From: Mesorhizobium opportunistum WSM2075 | Lineage (GTDB): Bacteria > Pseudomonadota > Alphaproteobacteria > Rhizobiales > Rhizobiaceae | Length of the DNA: 64,000 bases | NCBI RefSeq assembly: GCF_000176035.2 | Contig: NC_015675.1 | Location: forward strand, 1,864,001-1,928,000 | Direction: 5' to 3' | Shown here: positions 62,057-64,000 of the stretch, in pieces | How positions within the stretch are numbered: position 1 is the stretch's first letter | How the letters are laid out: each line of letters opens with the position of its first letter | Translations under genes and position numbers: made by a program | Notes under the pieces: model-generated | Seen by the model: only the letters and a program-made list of their open reading frames with translations | The model's database searches: none | Told to the model about the DNA's origin: nothing

Positions 62057-62533
62057 TCATTTGAGCGAGTGGATCAGCTCGAGCGACGTCACGGCGACGG
62101 CAAGATTGACGCCGGTCTGCGCCTGGACGCTGAGCGGCTCGAGCATGAAGGCGCTGTCGAAGCCACCAACCAGCAGATTGGCGCCACCGCCGGTCACGAC
62201 GCTGGCCTCGGCGTTGACGCCGTAATAGCTGCCGGCGAGGTCGCCCGCGTCACGGTCGCGTGTCGCGGCAAAAACGGCCCAGACCAACTGGCCCTGATGA
62301 GTCTTGCCGAGATCGACGCCAAGCTTGGAGATGACGCCTGTGTAGACCTCGGACGGTCCATGATGGTGGGGCCGGAAGACGCAGGACACGCCCTTGTTGG
62401 ACGTCACGATGTAACCGGTGCCGCCATCGATGGTGCAGTCGAGCGTGCCGAGCTGCAGCTTGCCGGCGCTGGCCGGTGCGGCAGCGAACGCGGTCATGGC
62501 GAGAGCGGCGGCGCAGGCGAGTTTCTTGATCAT
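62057..62533 (-). CDS. DUF992 secreted protein (second copy)
   Basis: A 158-residue exported paralogue of the adjacent gene. Signal peptide cleavage near A-S-A-G (residue 23). The mature domain has Q-L-G-T-L-D-C-T-I-D-G-G-T-G-Y and ends G-A-N-L-L-V-G-G-F-D...L-E-P-L-S-V-Q-A. The same architecture in tandem points to a local duplication. Function unknown. Confidence 0.85.
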   Translation of the reverse strand: MIKKLACAAALAMTAFAAAPASAGKLQLGTLDCTIDGGTGYIVTSNKGVSCVFRPHHHGPSEVYTGVISKLGVDLGKTHQGQLVWAVFAATRDRDAGDLAGSYYGVNAEASVVTGGGANLLVGGFDSAFMLEPLSVQAQTGVNLAVAVTSLELIHSLK

Positions 62534-62739
62534 GGGAGGGTCCTTTTGCGATTGCTTCCAAGTAACGGCTTTGATGGCCAGACCGTTCCGCTGAAAACTT
62601 GGCGCGAACAAGGCAAGGGTCGACGGGTTGCAGCGGGGGTTAACGCGCGGTTGCCGGATCGCCGGCGAAAGCCAGAGCAGCGTGTCCTTTTGGACACGCT
62701 AACGATCTGGAATGTTTAGCGGATCTGGTGAAACCGATG

Positions 62740-63582
62740 TCAGCTGACGCGGGCGAGGCCGTCCTTGGCCGGCTGGTAGGTCGGGTTGAGGCGAACGGCT
62801 TCCTTGTAGGATTTCGCGGCCTTCGCCTTGTCGCCGCGCCGCTCGTAGATCAGCGCCTGGTTGGCCCAGGCCTCGGCGTTCTTGCCGTCAAGCTTGATGG
62901 CCATGTTGAAGTCGGAGAAGGCATTGTCCTCGTCGCCTGTCGCCAGATAGGAAAGGCCACGGCCGTTGTACGGTTCGGCTGCGTCCGGCGCCAGCGAGAT
63001 GGCGGTCGAGAAATCCTCGATGGCGAATTTGTGCTGGCCCTGGCTCTGATAGATCAGGCCGCGATTGTGATAGGCGCGGGCATCGGTGGTGTCGAGCTGG
63101 ATCGCCTTCTGGAAGTCGTTGAAGGCATCCTGGGTGCGGCCCGCCTTGCGGTAGAGATTGCCGCGGCCGATATAGGCGGCGTCATAGTTGCCGTTGATCT
63201 GGATCGAGCGGTTGTAGTCCGCAAGCGCGGCTTCCTGGTTGCCGAGGAAGCGCTGGATGAGTGCCCGGTTCGAATAGGCCTGGTAGAAATTCGGGTTGAG
63301 CTGGATGGCCTGGTTGAAATCCTTGAGCGCCGCCTGGTACTGGCCGCCGCGGCCATAGGCCGAGCCGCGCACATTGTAGCCTTCGGGATCCTGGGGATTG
63401 CGCTGGATCACCGCCGACAGCGAGGAGATGTTCTCGCTCGACCCTTGCGCCTTGTCGATGTTGTTGAACTCGCCGGTCGGGCCCGATGTCTGGCAGCCGG
63501 CAAGCACCAGTCCGGAAAGCAGGGCCGCTGTCAGGGCAAAACCACGCAATGCGGTCCCGCGCTCCACGCTCGTTGCGTTCAT
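62740..63582 (-). CDS. TPR lipoprotein
   Basis: A 280-residue lipoprotein with a type II signal (V-L-A-G-C at residue 29, lipidated Cys) and about six tetratricopeptide repeats of the pattern A-x-x-x-x-x-A-I-x-L-x-P (from about residue 60), for example A-L-K-D-F-N-Q-A-I-Q-L-N-P. TPRs mediate protein contacts; the layout resembles NlpI-like outer-membrane lipoproteins. Partner unknown. Confidence 0.85.
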   Translation of the reverse strand: MNATSVERGTALRGFALTAALLSGLVLAGCQTSGPTGEFNNIDKAQGSSENISSLSAVIQRNPQDPEGYNVRGSAYGRGGQYQAALKDFNQAIQLNPNFYQAYSNRALIQRFLGNQEAALADYNRSIQINGNYDAAYIGRGNLYRKAGRTQDAFNDFQKAIQLDTTDARAYHNRGLIYQSQGQHKFAIEDFSTAISLAPDAAEPYNGRGLSYLATGDEDNAFSDFNMAIKLDGKNAEAWANQALIYERRGDKAKAAKSYKEAVRLNPTYQPAKDGLARVS

Positions 63583-63644
63583 GTCTGCCCTGTCCTCACT
63601 TGCGCCGCGTCATTCAGGCCCGGATCCCCCCTCCGGGCCGGTCA

Positions 63645-63688
63645 CATCAAAATAAAAAGGTGGCGGCGATTCCACATCGCGCCACCTT
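63645..63688 (-). terminator. Rho-independent terminator of rpsU
   Basis: On the minus strand AAGGTGGCG and CGCCACCTT pair over a 14-base loop and run into TTTATTTT, just past the rpsU stop. Confidence 0.9.
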
Positions 63689-63723
63689 GGTATCCTTCGA
63701 AAAGGACGAAATATTGGCGTTAA

Positions 63724-63990
63724 TCAGCGCGGCGGACGCGCTGCACCGGCAGCACCGCCGGCAGCCACCGGACGCGGCGTCATCGGCAGCAGCCCTTCGC
63801 GCTGTGCGCGCTTGCGGGCCAGCTTGCGGGCGCGGCGAACGGCCTCGGCCTTTTCACGGGCGCGCTTCTCGGAAGGCTTCTCGTAGTGACCGCGCATCTT
63901 CATTTCGCGGAAAATGCCTTCGCGCTGCATCTTCTTCTTGAGCGCGCGAAGCGCCTGATCAACGTTGTTGTCGCGGACGAGTACCTGCAC
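63724..63990 (-). CDS. rpsU: 30S ribosomal protein S21
   Basis: An 88-residue S21. Core: [18 protein letters not shown] then R-A-R-K-L-A-R-K, with a basic glycine/proline-rich C-terminus longer than in E. coli. The GTG start at 63990 is chosen because AGGA is six bases upstream; TTG two codons earlier would also be open. A strong terminator follows. The upstream promoter is outside the window. Confidence 0.93.
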   Translation of the reverse strand: MQVLVRDNNVDQALRALKKKMQREGIFREMKMRGHYEKPSEKRAREKAEAVRRARKLARKRAQREGLLPMTPRPVAAGGAAGAARPPR

Positions 63991-64000
63991 GGGCAATCCT

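Noticed and set aside
1..64000. CRISPR array
   Set aside because: No regularly spaced repeats with unique spacers; repeats seen are tandem or dispersed palindromes.

Overview
The window is high-GC, densely coded chromosomal DNA of a rhizobial alphaproteobacterium, most likely Mesorhizobium or a close Phyllobacteriaceae relative. The evidence is the conserved block lptC-lptA-lptB-rpoN-hpf-ptsN, the ubiE-ubiB-coaBC order, an OlsB ornithine-lipid acyltransferase, DUF992, DUF1150 and DUF2244 proteins, an IalB-family protein, and the dispersed palindromic intergenic repeats typical of the order. No prophage, transposase, integrase, rRNA operon or CRISPR array was seen. The species call is an inference from gene content.

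Layout. 0-8 kb: end of a TRIC-type membrane protein, olsB, a hybrid histidine kinase, an AcuI-type reductase, lspA and two RNA methyltransferases. 8-13 kb: a WYL regulator with a VOC and an EVE protein, an ornithine-cyclodeaminase-family enzyme, lapA-like, ihfB and sppA. 12.9-18.4 kb: the LPS-transport/sigma-54/PTS-Ntr block. 18.5-19.4 kb: an Hsp20 gene and DUF1150 behind a predicted sigma-32 promoter and a ROSE-type RNA thermometer. 19.5-23.8 kb: nucleoside hydrolase, LysE exporter, amidase and ribokinase. 23.9-25.8 kb: an unusual four-gene operon of secreted proteins with a one-domain PapD-like chaperone, two pilin-like proteins and no usher. 26-33 kb: an Ada-like protein, a methyltransferase, a lower-GC pentapeptide islet, nth, small membrane proteins, a Nudix protein, and an autotransporter remnant in frame with an ialB-like gene. 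33-37.3 kb: coaBC, ubiB, ubiE. 37.4-48.2 kb: a nucleoside uptake and salvage locus (add, upp, deoA, punA, cdd and a BMP-type ABC transporter). 48-51 kb: hypothetical membrane proteins and tRNA-Ser(GGA). 51.4-59.8 kb: a complete kdp potassium-uptake system (kdpF-A-B-C-D-E) with two extra tiny membrane ORFs. 59.8-64 kb: an MFS transporter, two DUF992 proteins, a TPR lipoprotein and rpsU.

Most striking observations. (1) CoaBC carries an N-terminal FitA-like ribbon-helix-helix DNA-binding domain, and a 24-bp near-perfect palindrome lies just upstream of its start. This suggests a CoA-biosynthesis enzyme that represses its own gene, by analogy with PutA. (2) The usher-less secreted operon at 24-25.8 kb looks like an undescribed envelope or fibre assembly system. 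(3) A ROSE thermometer and sigma-32 promoter can be read base by base in front of hsp20. (4) Two extra micro-ORFs sit in the kdp operon, one overlapping the kdpB start by four bases. (5) A dispersed intergenic repeat occurs four times; one copy supplies the last codons and stop of coaBC and another lies between kdpB and kdpC.
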